From JAJXXT01 sp963764465 (lineage in GTDB: Bacteria; Pseudomonadota; Alphaproteobacteria; Acetobacterales; Acetobacteraceae): a DNA stretch of 64,000 bases. The position numbers were made by a program, and so were the translations under genes. How positions within the stretch are numbered: the stretch's first letter is position 1; each line of letters starts with the position of its first letter. Location: positions 372,001 to 436,000 of the forward strand of contig CAVXSO010000001.1 of assembly GCA_963764465.1 (NCBI GenBank), in the 5' to 3' direction. Positions 26,969 through 36,891 of the stretch are shown here, one piece after another. The notes under the pieces are model-generated. The model worked only from the letters and a program-made list of their open reading frames with translations. It did no database searches and was not told where the DNA came from.

Positions 26969-28218
26969 CCGCCGGCCCACACCCGCTGGTGCAATGGATT
27001 GAACCCGAGCCGATAGACGAGCTCCGCCGGCCGCTCGATGTCCCAGATCGCGAGGTCGGCGCGCTTCCCTGGCTCGAGAGTGCCGATCTCGTCCGCAAGG
27101 CCGAGCGCCCTTGCCGCCACGCGCGTCGCCCCCAGCAGGCACTCCTCCACCGTCATGCGGAACAAGGTCGCCGCCATGTTCAGCGCCAGCAGCAGCGAGG
27201 ACAGCGGCGACGTTCCGGGATTGCAATCGGTCGCGACCGCGAGCGGCACGCGATGCGCGCGGAACAGCTCGATCGGCGGCGCCTGATGGTCGCGCAGCGT
27301 GTAGTATGCGCCCGGCAGCAGCACCGCCACCGTGCCGGCCCGCGCCATCGCCGCCACGCCGGCGGCGCCGGCATGTTCGAGATGATCCGCAGAAAGTGCG
27401 CCGAACCGTGCGGCGAGCGCGGCGCCGCCAAGATCGGAAAGCTGCTCCGCGTGCAGCTTCACCGGCAGGCCGGCGGCGCGCGCGGCGATGAAGACGCGCT
27501 CGATCTCTTCTGGCGTGAACGCAATTCCTTCGCAGAATCCATCGACGGCGTCGGCCAGTCCGTCTCGTGCAAGCTCGGGCACCATGCGATCGGCAACGAG
27601 GGCGACATAGTCCGCGCGGCGTTCGGCGTACTCCGGCGGCAAGGCATGGGCGCCGAGATAGGTGGTACGCACGCGGACGTCTCGCTCGCGCGCCAGGCGC
27701 CGCGCCGCGGCCAGCATCCGCCGCTCGGTCTCGGCATCGAGCCCGTAGCCCGACTTGATCTCGACTGTCGTCACACCTTCGCCGATCAGCGCGTCGAGGC
27801 GCGGCAGGCTCTGCCTGACGAGTTCCTCCTCGTCCGCGGCGCGTGTCGCGCGCACGGTTGAGAGAATACCGCCACCGGCACGCGCGATCTCCTCGTAGCT
27901 CGCGCCTTCGAGCCGCATCTCGAACTCGCGCGCCCGGTCACCCGCGTGGACGAGATGCGTATGGCAGTCGACGAGGCCCGGCGTCATCCAGCGTCCCTCG
28001 CCGTCATGGATCTCCGCACCCGCAAGCAGGGACGTCGGCATTTCCGATGCCACGCCGGCAAAGACAATGCGCCCCGCCCTCGCGACCAGGCCGCCGCGCT
28101 CGACGATGCCGAGGCCGGGACGATCCGGCGCCATGGTCGCCAGGCGCACGCCGCGCCACGCGACCGTGCGGGCTGGACTTCCCGGTGATCCAAGCTGCGA
28201 TGTTGCCGCCCGCTGCGT
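26965..28218 (-). CDS. hutI: Imidazolonepropionase; start codon non-standard or mis-sequenced
   Basis: Hydrolyses 4-imidazolone-5-propionate to N-formimino-glutamate. The amidohydrolase metal motif DCHTHLVHAGDR is clear, followed by GGGILSTVRATR, TTVEIKSGYGLD, TTYLGAHALPPEY, KLHAEQLSD and ATDCNPGTSP. Homology clearly begins by VAWRGVRLATM, yet no ATG precedes that point in frame. Options are TTG at 28290 (no ribosome site, upstream of the operator), ACG at 28218 (ideal GGAGG five bases before it, 417 residues), GTG at 28149 or ATG at 28134, which trims conserved sequence. I use the ACG position as best fit. Function is certain; the start is not. Confidence 0.9.
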   Translation of the reverse strand, partial: TQRAATSQLGSPGSPARTVAWRGVRLATMAPDRPGLGIVERGGLVARAGRIVFAGVASEMPTSLLAGAEIHDGEGRWMTPGLVDCHTHLVHAGDRAREFEMRLEGASYEEIARAGGGILSTVRATRAADEEELVRQSLPRLDALIGEGVTTVEIKSGYGLDAETERRMLAAARRLARERDVRVRTTYLGAHALPPEYAERRADYVALVADRMVPELARDGLADAVDGFCEGIAFTPEEIERVFIAARAAGLPVKLHAEQLSDLGGAALAARFGALSADHLEHAGAAGVAAMARAGTVAVLLPGAYYTLRDHQAPPIELFRAHRVPLAVATDCNPGTSPLSSLLLALNMAATLFRMTVEECLLGATRVAARALGLADEIGTLEPGKRADLAIWDIERPAELVYRLGFNPLHQRVWAGG

Positions 28219-28261
28219 TTCTGCCTCCGGTGATCGTTTCGTCTTGCCTCGCGCAACCCCT

Positions 28262-28273
28262 ATGTATAGACAA
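28262..28273. promoter_or_regulatory. Likely HutC operator between hutI and hutF
   Basis: ATGTATAGACAA is a near-perfect palindrome (one mismatched pair) of the TGTATATACA type bound by HutC proteins. It lies in the divergent space 38 bp before the hutF ATG and about 44 bp before the likely hutI start. One repressor site there could silence both transcripts. The flanking DNA (attaaacc) is locally AT-rich, as expected of a promoter. Confidence 0.65.
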
Positions 28274-28310
28274 TTAAACCGTCGATGCAATTGCCATATC
28301 CGGGGCTGCC

Positions 28311-29681
28311 ATGCCGACGCTGCACGCCGCCACCGCGCTCACGCCCGAAGGCTGGCGCGCGGACGTGCGGGTGGAGATCGTGGCGGGGCGGATCGGCACG
28401 GTCCTTGCCGGCACGCAGCCGGCTCCCGGCGACGAGCGTTGCGCGATCCTGCTGCCGGCCCTGGCGAACCTGCACAGCCACGCCTTCCAGCGCGCGATGG
28501 CGGGACTGGCCGAGCGGCGTGGCGAGGGCACGGACAGTTTCTGGACCTGGCGCTCGGCGATGTACGCCACGGCGCTCGCCCTCTCGCCCGACGACGTCGA
28601 GTCCATCGCGAGCCAGGCCTATGTCGAGATGCTGGAGGCAGGCTTTGCCGCAGTCGCGGAGTTTCACTATCTGCATCACGCGCCAGATGGCCGGGCCTAC
28701 GACAACCCGGGCGAGCTCGCCGAGCGCGTCGCCGCGGCTGCCGCGCGGGCCGGCATCGGCCTCACGCTGCTGCCGGTGTTCTACGCGCACGCAACCTTCG
28801 GCGCCGCGCCGCCGCTTCCCGAGCAACGCCGCTTCATCAACAATCTCGATGGCTTCGCGCGGATCGACGAGGCAAGCCGCCGCGCCACGGACCGCTTGCC
28901 CTTCGCCCGCTCCGGTATCGCGCCGCACAGCCTGCGGGCTGTTGCCGCGGACGAGATCGCCGGCCTCGTGGCGCTCGCGCCCGCGGGCCCGTTGCATATC
29001 CACGTCGCGGAGCAGGCGAGGGAGGTGGCCGATTGCCTGGCCTGGCGGGGCACGCGGCCGGTGCGGCTGCTGCTCGACATCGCCGCGATCGACGAGCGCT
29101 GGTGCCTTGTCCACGCGACCCACATGGACGACAGCGAGATCGCTTCCGTCGCCGCCTCCTGCGCGGTGGTGGGGCTATGCCCGACGACCGAGGCCAATCT
29201 CGGTGACGGCATCTTCTCCGCGCGCCCGTTCCTTGCCGCTGGCGGCCGCTTCGGCATCGGCACCGACAGCCATATCGAGATCGGCGCCCCGGAGGAGTTG
29301 CGCCTGCTCGAATACGGCCAGCGCCTGGCGCTGCGGGTGCGCAATGCCTGCGCGCCGGCGGGCGGCTCCACCGGGCGCGCGCTGTACGCCATGGCGCTTG
29401 CCGGCGGCGCCCAGGCGCTTTGCCGCCCATGCGGCGCTATTGCGCCCGGCATGGCTGCGGACCTCGTGGCGCTGGACGCGCTGCATCCCTCTCTTGCCGG
29501 CCGCGACGGCGACGAGATCCTCGATTCATGGATCTTCAACGGTGGCCGCGGTGCCGTCGAGGGCGTCTGGAGCGCGGGGAGAAAGCTTGTCACCGGGGGG
29601 CGGCACCACGAACGCGTGCCGGTCGCCACGCGCTTCCGCTCGACGATGAGATCGCTGCGCGAACGACTCGACCTTCCTTGA
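28311..29681 (+). CDS. hutF: Formimidoylglutamate deiminase
   Basis: 456 residues. It deaminates N-formimino-L-glutamate to N-formyl-L-glutamate plus ammonia. Amidohydrolase landmarks are NLHSHAFQRAMAGLAE, EFHYLHHAPDG, HIHVAEQAREV, LVHATHMD and GTDSHIEIGAPEELRLLEYGQRL, all typical of HutF. It implies the five-step histidine route through HutF and HutG, but no hutG lies in the window. It is divergent from hutI and followed after 91 bp by an amino-acid binding protein. Confidence 0.97.
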   Translation: MPTLHAATALTPEGWRADVRVEIVAGRIGTVLAGTQPAPGDERCAILLPALANLHSHAFQRAMAGLAERRGEGTDSFWTWRSAMYATALALSPDDVESIASQAYVEMLEAGFAAVAEFHYLHHAPDGRAYDNPGELAERVAAAAARAGIGLTLLPVFYAHATFGAAPPLPEQRRFINNLDGFARIDEASRRATDRLPFARSGIAPHSLRAVAADEIAGLVALAPAGPLHIHVAEQAREVADCLAWRGTRPVRLLLDIAAIDERWCLVHATHMDDSEIASVAASCAVVGLCPTTEANLGDGIFSARPFLAAGGRFGIGTDSHIEIGAPEELRLLEYGQRLALRVRNACAPAGGSTGRALYAMALAGGAQALCRPCGAIAPGMAADLVALDALHPSLAGRDGDEILDSWIFNGGRGAVEGVWSAGRKLVTGGRHHERVPVATRFRSTMRSLRERLDLP

Positions 29682-29772
29682 CGTCACCTGGACCGCCGCG
29701 TAGCGTTTTTGAAAAAGATGGCGCCAGGGAAACGCCAAAACCAACCCAGAGAAACAGGACAGAGAGGCAACC

Positions 29773-30600
29773 ATGCAAGTCTGGAAGAAACTGATGAAGG
29801 CGATCCCGATCGCCGCGATGCTCGCGGCCATGCTGGGCCTGGGCCCGGCAGCATCGGCGCAGAACCTTATCGACAAGATCGAGCAGAAAGGCACGCTCAC
29901 CGTCGGCATCTCGACCTTCGTTCCATGGGCGATGCGCGACAAGGACGGCAAGCTGATCGGCTTCGAGGTCGACGTCGCGACCCAGCTTGCCAAGGACATG
30001 GGCGTGAAGGTCGAGTTCGTGCCCACCGACTGGAACGGCATCATCCCCGGCCTTATCGCCGGAAAATTCGACGTCATCATCGCGGGGATGTCGGTCACGC
30101 CGCAGCGCAACCTTACCGTGAACTTCAGCATTCCCTATGCGCATTCCGGCCAGCAGATCGTGGCCAATGCCCAGCTCGCCGGGAAGTTCACCAAACTCGC
30201 GGACTTCGACGCCTCCAACGTGACCATGGCCTGCCGCCGCGCCACGCTCTCCTGCCCGATGGCGCAGAAACTGTTCCCAAAGGCGACGCTGCGCCAATTC
30301 GACAACGAGGCGCAGGCCTATCAGGAAGTCATCAACGGTAACGCATACGGAATGATCGCGAGCGCGCCAACGCCGCGCTTCTGGGCCAACGACTACCCGA
30401 ACAAGCTGGTCGTCCCGGCATTCGCCGATGAACTGTCAGCCTCCGACGAGGCCTTCGCGCTGCGCAAGGGCGACCCCGACGCGCTCAACTACTTCGACAA
30501 TTGGATCACATATCGCACGCATGACGGCTGGCTGCAGGAGCGGCACGAGTTCTGGTTCAACAGCAAGGCTGGTTGGCAGAACATGATGTCCACGAAATAG
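29773..30600 (+). CDS. Polar amino-acid ABC importer, periplasmic binding protein
   Basis: 275 residues, SBP_bac_3 family. The signal peptide spans about 1-29 (AAMLAAMLGLGPAASAQN). The mature part opens KIEQKGTLTVGISTFVPWAMRDKDG and continues GFEVDVATQLAKDMGVKVEFV and GKFDVIIAGMSVTPQR. The ATG follows AGAGG by 6 bp. It precedes its permease and ATPase, and the three lead directly into soxBDAG. Ligands could be histidine, given hutF upstream, or an N-methyl amino acid, given the sox genes downstream. Confidence 0.94.
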   Translation: MQVWKKLMKAIPIAAMLAAMLGLGPAASAQNLIDKIEQKGTLTVGISTFVPWAMRDKDGKLIGFEVDVATQLAKDMGVKVEFVPTDWNGIIPGLIAGKFDVIIAGMSVTPQRNLTVNFSIPYAHSGQQIVANAQLAGKFTKLADFDASNVTMACRRATLSCPMAQKLFPKATLRQFDNEAQAYQEVINGNAYGMIASAPTPRFWANDYPNKLVVPAFADELSASDEAFALRKGDPDALNYFDNWITYRTHDGWLQERHEFWFNSKAGWQNMMSTK

Positions 30601-30680
30601 CAGCAGGGTTATTGGCTCCGGCGGATGAGCGCGGCTTCGGTCGCGGTCATCCGCCGCTGCCGCATGACCGAGGCACGCGC

Positions 30681-31616
30681 ATGGATCGTCCCTCCGCTCC
30701 CGCTAAAGTACCGTCCGCACAAGCGATTGTTCCGACGCCGTCCAGGTTCAGGCTTACGAGCCTGGATTTTCTGTTGTTCGGGATCGTGATCCTCTTCGCG
30801 GCCTATACCGCCCATCGGGTCAACGACGTCCTGGTCTATCACTGGAACTGGTCCAGGGTCGCATCCTTCGTTGCTCACCGTGACGACAAGACCGGGCGCT
30901 GGACGGCCAATATCCTGCTCCTGGGGCTGGTGACCACGCTGCGCCTGGCCTTCTGGGGGACGATCCTGGCATCCATCATCGGCTTGCTGATGGGGGCCTG
31001 CCGCACCAGCCACAACCTCACCCTGCGCATCATCAGCCGGGTCTATGTCGAACTCATCCGCAACATCCCGGCGCTGGTATTCATTTTTGTCTTCTATTAC
31101 TTCATCTCCACCCAGCTCTTTCCCCTCATTGGGCTCGCGCACGTGAATGTCGCCTCGCCCTGGGTGAACAACACGTTCTTCCGCGTGCTGTTCGGCGCAC
31201 CGGACCTGCTGACCAACTTCCTCTCGGGGCTCATCTGCCTCGCCATGTTCGAGGGCGCCTACATCACCGAGATCGTCCGCGCGGGCATCGAGGCCGTGCC
31301 CAGGGGGCAATGGGAGGCCGCGCGTGCCATCGGCCTCTCGCACTTCAACGTTCAGCGCGACGTCATCCTGCCGCAGGCGATGCGCAAGATCCTGCCGCCG
31401 CTCGCGGGGCAGTTCATCACGCTTATCAAGGACTCGTCCATCGTCTCGCTGATCTCGGTGCAGGAACTGACCTATCTCGGCAACGAGGTCGCCGCCTCGA
31501 CGACGCGCGTGTTCGAGACCTGGATTATCGTCGGTTTCATGTACTTCGCCATCTGTTATGCTTTCGCGACGGGTTTCGCGCAGCTGGAGAAGATGGCGCG
31601 GCGTTCCCTCCGTTGA
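30681..31616 (+). CDS. Polar amino-acid ABC importer permease (HisM/GlnP type)
   Basis: 311-residue inner-membrane permease. A first helix at about 36-52 (DFLLFGIVILFAAY) and a long periplasmic segment are followed by the BPD_transp_1 core with VYVELIRNIPALVFIFVFYYF and the coupling loop GQWEAARAIGLSHFNVQRDVILPQAM. The ATG at 30681 follows GAGG by 8 bp; upstream in-frame sequence overlaps the binding-protein gene. Confidence 0.94.
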   Translation: MDRPSAPAKVPSAQAIVPTPSRFRLTSLDFLLFGIVILFAAYTAHRVNDVLVYHWNWSRVASFVAHRDDKTGRWTANILLLGLVTTLRLAFWGTILASIIGLLMGACRTSHNLTLRIISRVYVELIRNIPALVFIFVFYYFISTQLFPLIGLAHVNVASPWVNNTFFRVLFGAPDLLTNFLSGLICLAMFEGAYITEIVRAGIEAVPRGQWEAARAIGLSHFNVQRDVILPQAMRKILPPLAGQFITLIKDSSIVSLISVQELTYLGNEVAASTTRVFETWIIVGFMYFAICYAFATGFAQLEKMARRSLR

Positions 31617-31633
31617 GAAGCGACCCCGAGCCA

Positions 31634-32392
<759 letters not shown>

Positions 32393-32433
32393 GAAGCACC
32401 ATGTTCCCCCTGGCAGACGGATAGCCCCCGTCC

Positions 32434-33684
32434 ATGCAGGCCTACTCGTTTCTCAACCTTCTCCGCCACGCCGTCGGCGGTCACCGGAACTGGCAGCCTG
32501 CCTGGCGCGACCGGCCGCTGAAGCCCGCCTATGACGTGATCGTCATCGGCGCCGGCGGGCATGGGCTCGCCGCCGCCTATTACCTCGCCCGGCACCACGG
32601 CATCACCGATGTCGCCGTGCTCGACAAAGGCTGGCTCGGCGGCGGCAACATCGCGCGCAACACGGTAACGATCCGTTCCAACTACATGCGCGACGAGAGC
32701 ATCCCGTTCTTCGTCAAGTCGGTCGCGCTCTACGAGGGTCTGACGCGCGAGCTGAACTTCAATCTCATGTTCTCCCAGCGCGGTATGATCGACGTGATCA
32801 TGACGCCTGGGACGCTCAGGCAGATCCGCCGGCGCATGCTCGCGATGCACATCCACGGCTCGGTCTACGAGCCGATGAGCGTGGCGGAGCTTCGCCGCCG
32901 CGTCCCGGCGCTGACCGGCGGCGGGCCGGGGGCACGCCTGCCGGTCATGGCGGCGATGCTGCACCCCACGGCCGCCGTGTGCCGGCACGATGCGGTCGCC
33001 TGGGGCTATGCCCGCGCGGCCGACGCGCGCGGCGTCGAGATCCACCAGAATACCGAGGTGAGGGCGCTGCTGCGCGGAGCGGATGGCGCGATATCCGGCG
33101 TCGAGACCAGCCGCGGCACCCTCAAGGCACCGAAGGTGATTGTCGCCGTCTCTGGCCACACGACGACGCTGACGCAGACGGTCGGCCTGAAACTGCCTTT
33201 GCAGACCTACAACCTCGCCGCCTTCGTCTCCGAGCCCGTCAAGCCGATCGTCGATGTGGTCGTCAACTGCCCGGATCTCGGCGTCTATCTCAGCCAGTCG
33301 GACAAGGGCGAGTTGGTGATCGGCGGCGCCGTGGACCCCGGCCAGTCGTTTCGCCAGGACATCAAACAATCGGTGTTCGAGAACACGGTTGCGGCGATGC
33401 TGGAGCTTTTCCCCTCCTTCCGCCGCCTCAAGCTGCTGCGCCAATGGGGCGGGGCGCTGGATTTCGCGCACGACGCCACGCCGATCGTCAGCAAGGTCGA
33501 CATCCCGGGTCTTTACGTCTCCGCCGGCTGGTGGGGCGGCTTCAAGGCGGTACCGGCCGGCGGCATGGCGCTGGCATGGCTGGCGGCGAACGACGCACCG
33601 CATCCGCTGATCGAAGGGTTCGGCATCGGGCGCTTCCGCCATCTCGACTACGTGATCGAAACCGGCACCACGTCATCGCGCTGA
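32434..33684 (+). CDS. soxB: Sarcosine oxidase, beta subunit type
   Basis: 416 residues, close to the usual 400-415 of heterotetrameric sarcosine oxidase beta. The FAD dinucleotide motif VIGAGGHGLAAAYYLA is at 37-52. CRHDAVAWGYARAAD carries His185, matching the histidine that covalently binds FMN in characterised enzymes. SAGWWGGFKAVPAGG near the C-terminus is diagnostic. It oxidises the N-methyl group of sarcosine or a related secondary amine. Gene order B-D-A-G is the classical one. Confidence 0.95.
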   Translation: MQAYSFLNLLRHAVGGHRNWQPAWRDRPLKPAYDVIVIGAGGHGLAAAYYLARHHGITDVAVLDKGWLGGGNIARNTVTIRSNYMRDESIPFFVKSVALYEGLTRELNFNLMFSQRGMIDVIMTPGTLRQIRRRMLAMHIHGSVYEPMSVAELRRRVPALTGGGPGARLPVMAAMLHPTAAVCRHDAVAWGYARAADARGVEIHQNTEVRALLRGADGAISGVETSRGTLKAPKVIVAVSGHTTTLTQTVGLKLPLQTYNLAAFVSEPVKPIVDVVVNCPDLGVYLSQSDKGELVIGGAVDPGQSFRQDIKQSVFENTVAAMLELFPSFRRLKLLRQWGGALDFAHDATPIVSKVDIPGLYVSAGWWGGFKAVPAGGMALAWLAANDAPHPLIEGFGIGRFRHLDYVIETGTTSSR

Positions 33685-33693
33685 GAGCCACGC

Positions 33694-33948
33694 ATGCTGA
33701 TCCTCACCTGTCCGTTCTGCGGCGACCGCGATGAGAGCGAGTTCGTCTGTGCCGGGCCCGCCCGCGCGCCGCGCGAGACCGTCGCCGCGGCCAGCGATGC
33801 CCTTTGGGTCGATTATCTCATCGTGGTGCCAAACCCGAAGGGTCCGGTGCAGGAGCGATGGTGGCACGCCCATGGCTGCGGTGCCTGGCTGATTGTCGAG
33901 CGCAACACAATGACCCACGCCGTCCATGCCACCAGGAGCGCGCGATGA
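33694..33948 (+). CDS. soxD: Sarcosine oxidase, delta subunit type
   Basis: 84 residues, normal for SoxD, a small zinc-binding structural subunit. Ligand candidates are CPFCG (Cys6, Cys9) and the later His/Cys of WWHAHGCGAWL. RDESEF, YNPKG-like VVPNPKGPVQERWWH and VHATR at the C-terminus match the family. It starts 9 bp after soxB and overlaps soxA by 4 bp. Confidence 0.95.
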   Translation: MLILTCPFCGDRDESEFVCAGPARAPRETVAAASDALWVDYLIVVPNPKGPVQERWWHAHGCGAWLIVERNTMTHAVHATRSAR

Positions 33949-36890
33949 GTGGCGCCGACGCGGGGCGGGGCCCGGGCGGACTCATCGACCGCTCGAAGCC
34001 GCTCGCATTCCGATTCGATAGCCGAACATTGACCGGGTTCGAGGGCGACACACTCGCCTCCGCTTTGCTCGCCAACGGAATTGCGCTCACCGGCCGCAGC
34101 TTCAAGTATCACCGCCCGCGCGGCATTATCGGTGCCGGCATCGAAGACCCGGCGACGATCGTCCAACTGGCGGGCGAGGGCGCCTCCGCGGGGCTGCCCG
34201 CAACCGCGATCACGCTCCGCGAGGGGCTCGACGCCCGCTCCGTGAATTGCTGGCCCTCGCCAGCGCACGACGTCTTCGCCATCAGCCAGCTTTTCGCGCG
34301 GCTGCTGCCCGCGGGGTTCTACTACAAGACATTCATGTGGCCAGGCTGGCACGCCTACGAGCCGTTTATCCGCCGCGCCGCGGGGCTCGCGCGGGCACCG
34401 GCGGAACCCACCGCCGACGAGGCCGGCGAGATCCGCCACGCGCATTGCGACGTGCTCGTCGTCGGTGCCGGCCCGGCCGGCCTGATGGCGGCCCTCGCCG
34501 CGGGCCGGGCCGGCGCGCGGGTGGTCCTGGCCGATGCCGGCCGGCTTCCCGGCGGTTCCCTGCTCGGCGGCGCGCCACCGATCGGCGGGCGGGAGGCGGT
34601 CGCGTGGGCCGCCGGCCTCGCGGCCGAACTCGATGCAATGGCGAATATCACTCGTCTCGTCGATGCAACCGCCTGGGCGCACCGCGAACACGGCCTGGTC
34701 ATGATCGCCGAGCGCCACCCCGAGATCGGCGGGGTGCGCCAGAGAAGCTGGCAGATGCGCGCGCGCCGCGTGGTGATCGCCACTGGCGCGATCGAGCGCA
34801 TGATGGTCTTCGACCACAACGACCGCCCGGGCGTGATGCTGGCCTCGGCGGCGCGCTATTACCTGCATCGCCACGCGGTGCGGGCCGGGCGGCGCGCCGT
34901 GGTGTTTACCAACAACGCCAGCGCCTATGCGGCGGCGCGCGACCTCGCGGACGCCGGGATCGCCCTCGCCGCCATCGTCGACAGCCGGGCGGAGCCGGAC
35001 GCCGCGTCGCTTGCGCTGGCCGGCGACATTCCTGTCCTGACCGGGCATGTGGTGACGCGCGCGCTGGGCCGCTCGCGGGTGCGCGGCGTACTTGTCGCGC
35101 CGCGCCGGGGCGGACGCGAACGGGAGATCACCTGCGACCTGCTCTGCCTGTCGGGCGGCTGGACGCCGACGGTGCACCTGTTCTCCCAGGCGCGCGGAAC
35201 GCTCCGCTACGACGAGCGCGTCGCCGCCATGGTTCCCGCGAACGGCCCCGAAACGACCTTCTGCGCCGGTGCCGCCGCCGGCATATTCGATCTGCCCGCG
35301 GCGCTCGCCAGCGGCGCCGAGGCGGGAAGCCGGGCCGCGCGGGAGACGGGACATCCGCACATGACCATCGCGGTTCCGGAGGTCGCCCCATCGCCCGCCT
35401 ACGTGGTCGAGCCCCTGTGGTGTGTCGACGCCTGCGCCGAATCCTCGCACGCCTTCGTCGATCTGCAGAACGACGTGACGGCAGCCGATGTCGCGCTGGC
35501 GGTGCGCGAAGGCTACGGCGCGGTCGAGCACGTCAAACGCTACACCACGGCGGGGATGGGCATCGATCAGGGCAAGACCGGCAACATGAACGTCATCGGC
35601 ATTCTCGCCGACCGTGCGGGCACCACGCCTGGCGCCATCGGCACCACGACCTATCGCGCGCCCTATCAGCCGATCGAGTTCGGCGCGATCAGCGGACCGC
35701 GCGAGGGCACCGCCTTGCTCCCCTACCGCCACACCGCGATCACGCCCTGGCATCTGCGAAACGGCGCGGTGATGTACGAGGCCGGCGCGCGCTGGCGCCG
35801 CCCGGGCTATTATCCGCTGCCCGGCGAAACCCTCGACGCGGCGGTCGCGCGGGAGTGCCGCGCGGTCCGCGAGGCCGTCGGCGTCTATGACGGTTCGCCG
35901 CTGGGCAAGTTCGAGCTCGCCGGGCGTGACGCGCTGGCTCTGATCGAGATGGCCTACACCAACAGCTTCGCCTCGCTGCGCGCCCGCGAGGGACGGTACG
36001 GTATCATGATGACCGAGGACGGTCTGATCGCCGACGACGGCGTCACCTTCCGCCTCGGCGAGACCAGCTATCTGATGTCCACCTCGACGGCGAATGCCGA
36101 GGCTGTGCATCGCCGGCTCGAGGAGTTCCTGCAATGCGAGCGCCCGGACTGGGACGTGGCCATCACGCCTGTCACGTCGCAATGGTGCAACGCGACCATC
36201 TGCGGTCCCGCGGCGCGCGATGTGCTCGCCGCCCTCGGCCCCGATATCGACATCTCGAACGAGGCGTTCCCCTTCATGGCGATCCGCGAGGCGACGCTTG
36301 CCGGCCTGCCAGCACGGATCTGCCGCGTCAGCTTCACCGGCGAACTCAGCTTCGAGATCAATGTGGCGCGGCGGCATGGCTTGGCGCTGTGGCAGCGGAT
36401 CATGGCGGCCGGATCGCCCCACGGCATCGCGCCAATCGGTTCGGAGGCGAATCATGTACTGCGGGTGGAGAAAGGGTTCCTCTCCCTCGCGCACGAGGCG
36501 GATGCCACGGCCGACCCCCACGACCTCGGCATGGGCTGGATCGTCTCGCGGAAGAAGCCTGATTTCATCGGCAAGCGCGCGATGCAGATTCGCCGTGCAT
36601 CGGGCCGCAAGCGACGCGAGCTCGTGGGGCTGCTGCCGCACCAGCCGGACCGCCTGCTTGTCGAGGCGGCACCGCTGACCCCGGGCGGGCGAAAGGAACG
36701 GACCGAGGGGCTGGTCACGGCTTGCGTGCGCAGCGTCGTGCAGCACCGCGTTGTCGCCCTCGCCCTGCTGCTCGACGGGCGCGCGCGCATCGGCGAGACG
36801 GCGCATGTTCGTATCAAGGACGAGGTGGTGCCGGTCACCGTCACCACGCCCTGCTTCCACGACCCAGATGGCGAGCGGCTGAGGAGCTGA
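33945..36890 (+). CDS. soxA: Sarcosine oxidase, alpha subunit type
   Basis: 981 residues, typical of SoxA (about 965-1000). An N-terminal ferredoxin-like domain (FRFDSRTLTGFEGDTLASALLANG) is followed by an NAD-binding oxidoreductase region with VVGAGPAGLMAALAAGRAGA near residue 170. The C-terminal third is a GcvT-like folate domain (EAVGVYDGSPLGKFELAGRDA, MTEDGLIADDGVTFRLGE, VSFTGELSFEINV). Oxidised imine reacts with tetrahydrofolate to give methylene-THF. The ATG follows AGGAG. No THF-recycling genes (glyA, folD, purU) lie nearby, unlike many sox operons. Confidence 0.96.
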   Translation: MSGADAGRGPGGLIDRSKPLAFRFDSRTLTGFEGDTLASALLANGIALTGRSFKYHRPRGIIGAGIEDPATIVQLAGEGASAGLPATAITLREGLDARSVNCWPSPAHDVFAISQLFARLLPAGFYYKTFMWPGWHAYEPFIRRAAGLARAPAEPTADEAGEIRHAHCDVLVVGAGPAGLMAALAAGRAGARVVLADAGRLPGGSLLGGAPPIGGREAVAWAAGLAAELDAMANITRLVDATAWAHREHGLVMIAERHPEIGGVRQRSWQMRARRVVIATGAIERMMVFDHNDRPGVMLASAARYYLHRHAVRAGRRAVVFTNNASAYAAARDLADAGIALAAIVDSRAEPDAASLALAGDIPVLTGHVVTRALGRSRVRGVLVAPRRGGREREITCDLLCLSGGWTPTVHLFSQARGTLRYDERVAAMVPANGPETTFCAGAAAGIFDLPAALASGAEAGSRAARETGHPHMTIAVPEVAPSPAYVVEPLWCVDACAESSHAFVDLQNDVTAADVALAVREGYGAVEHVKRYTTAGMGIDQGKTGNMNVIGILADRAGTTPGAIGTTTYRAPYQPIEFGAISGPREGTALLPYRHTAITPWHLRNGAVMYEAGARWRRPGYYPLPGETLDAAVARECRAVREAVGVYDGSPLGKFELAGRDALALIEMAYTNSFASLRAREGRYGIMMTEDGLIADDGVTFRLGETSYLMSTSTANAEAVHRRLEEFLQCERPDWDVAITPVTSQWCNATICGPAARDVLAALGPDIDISNEAFPFMAIREATLAGLPARICRVSFTGELSFEINVARRHGLALWQRIMAAGSPHGIAPIGSEANHVLRVEKGFLSLAHEADATADPHDLGMGWIVSRKKPDFIGKRAMQIRRASGRKRRELVGLLPHQPDRLLVEAAPLTPGGRKERTEGLVTACVRSVVQHRVVALALLLDGRARIGETAHVRIKDEVVPVTVTTPCFHDPDGERLRS

Positions 36891-36891
36891 A

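Noticed and set aside
29682..29772. Possible terminator or attenuator between hutF and the binding-protein gene (gtttttgaaaaa)
   Set aside because: The T and A runs are too short to form a GC-rich intrinsic terminator hairpin.
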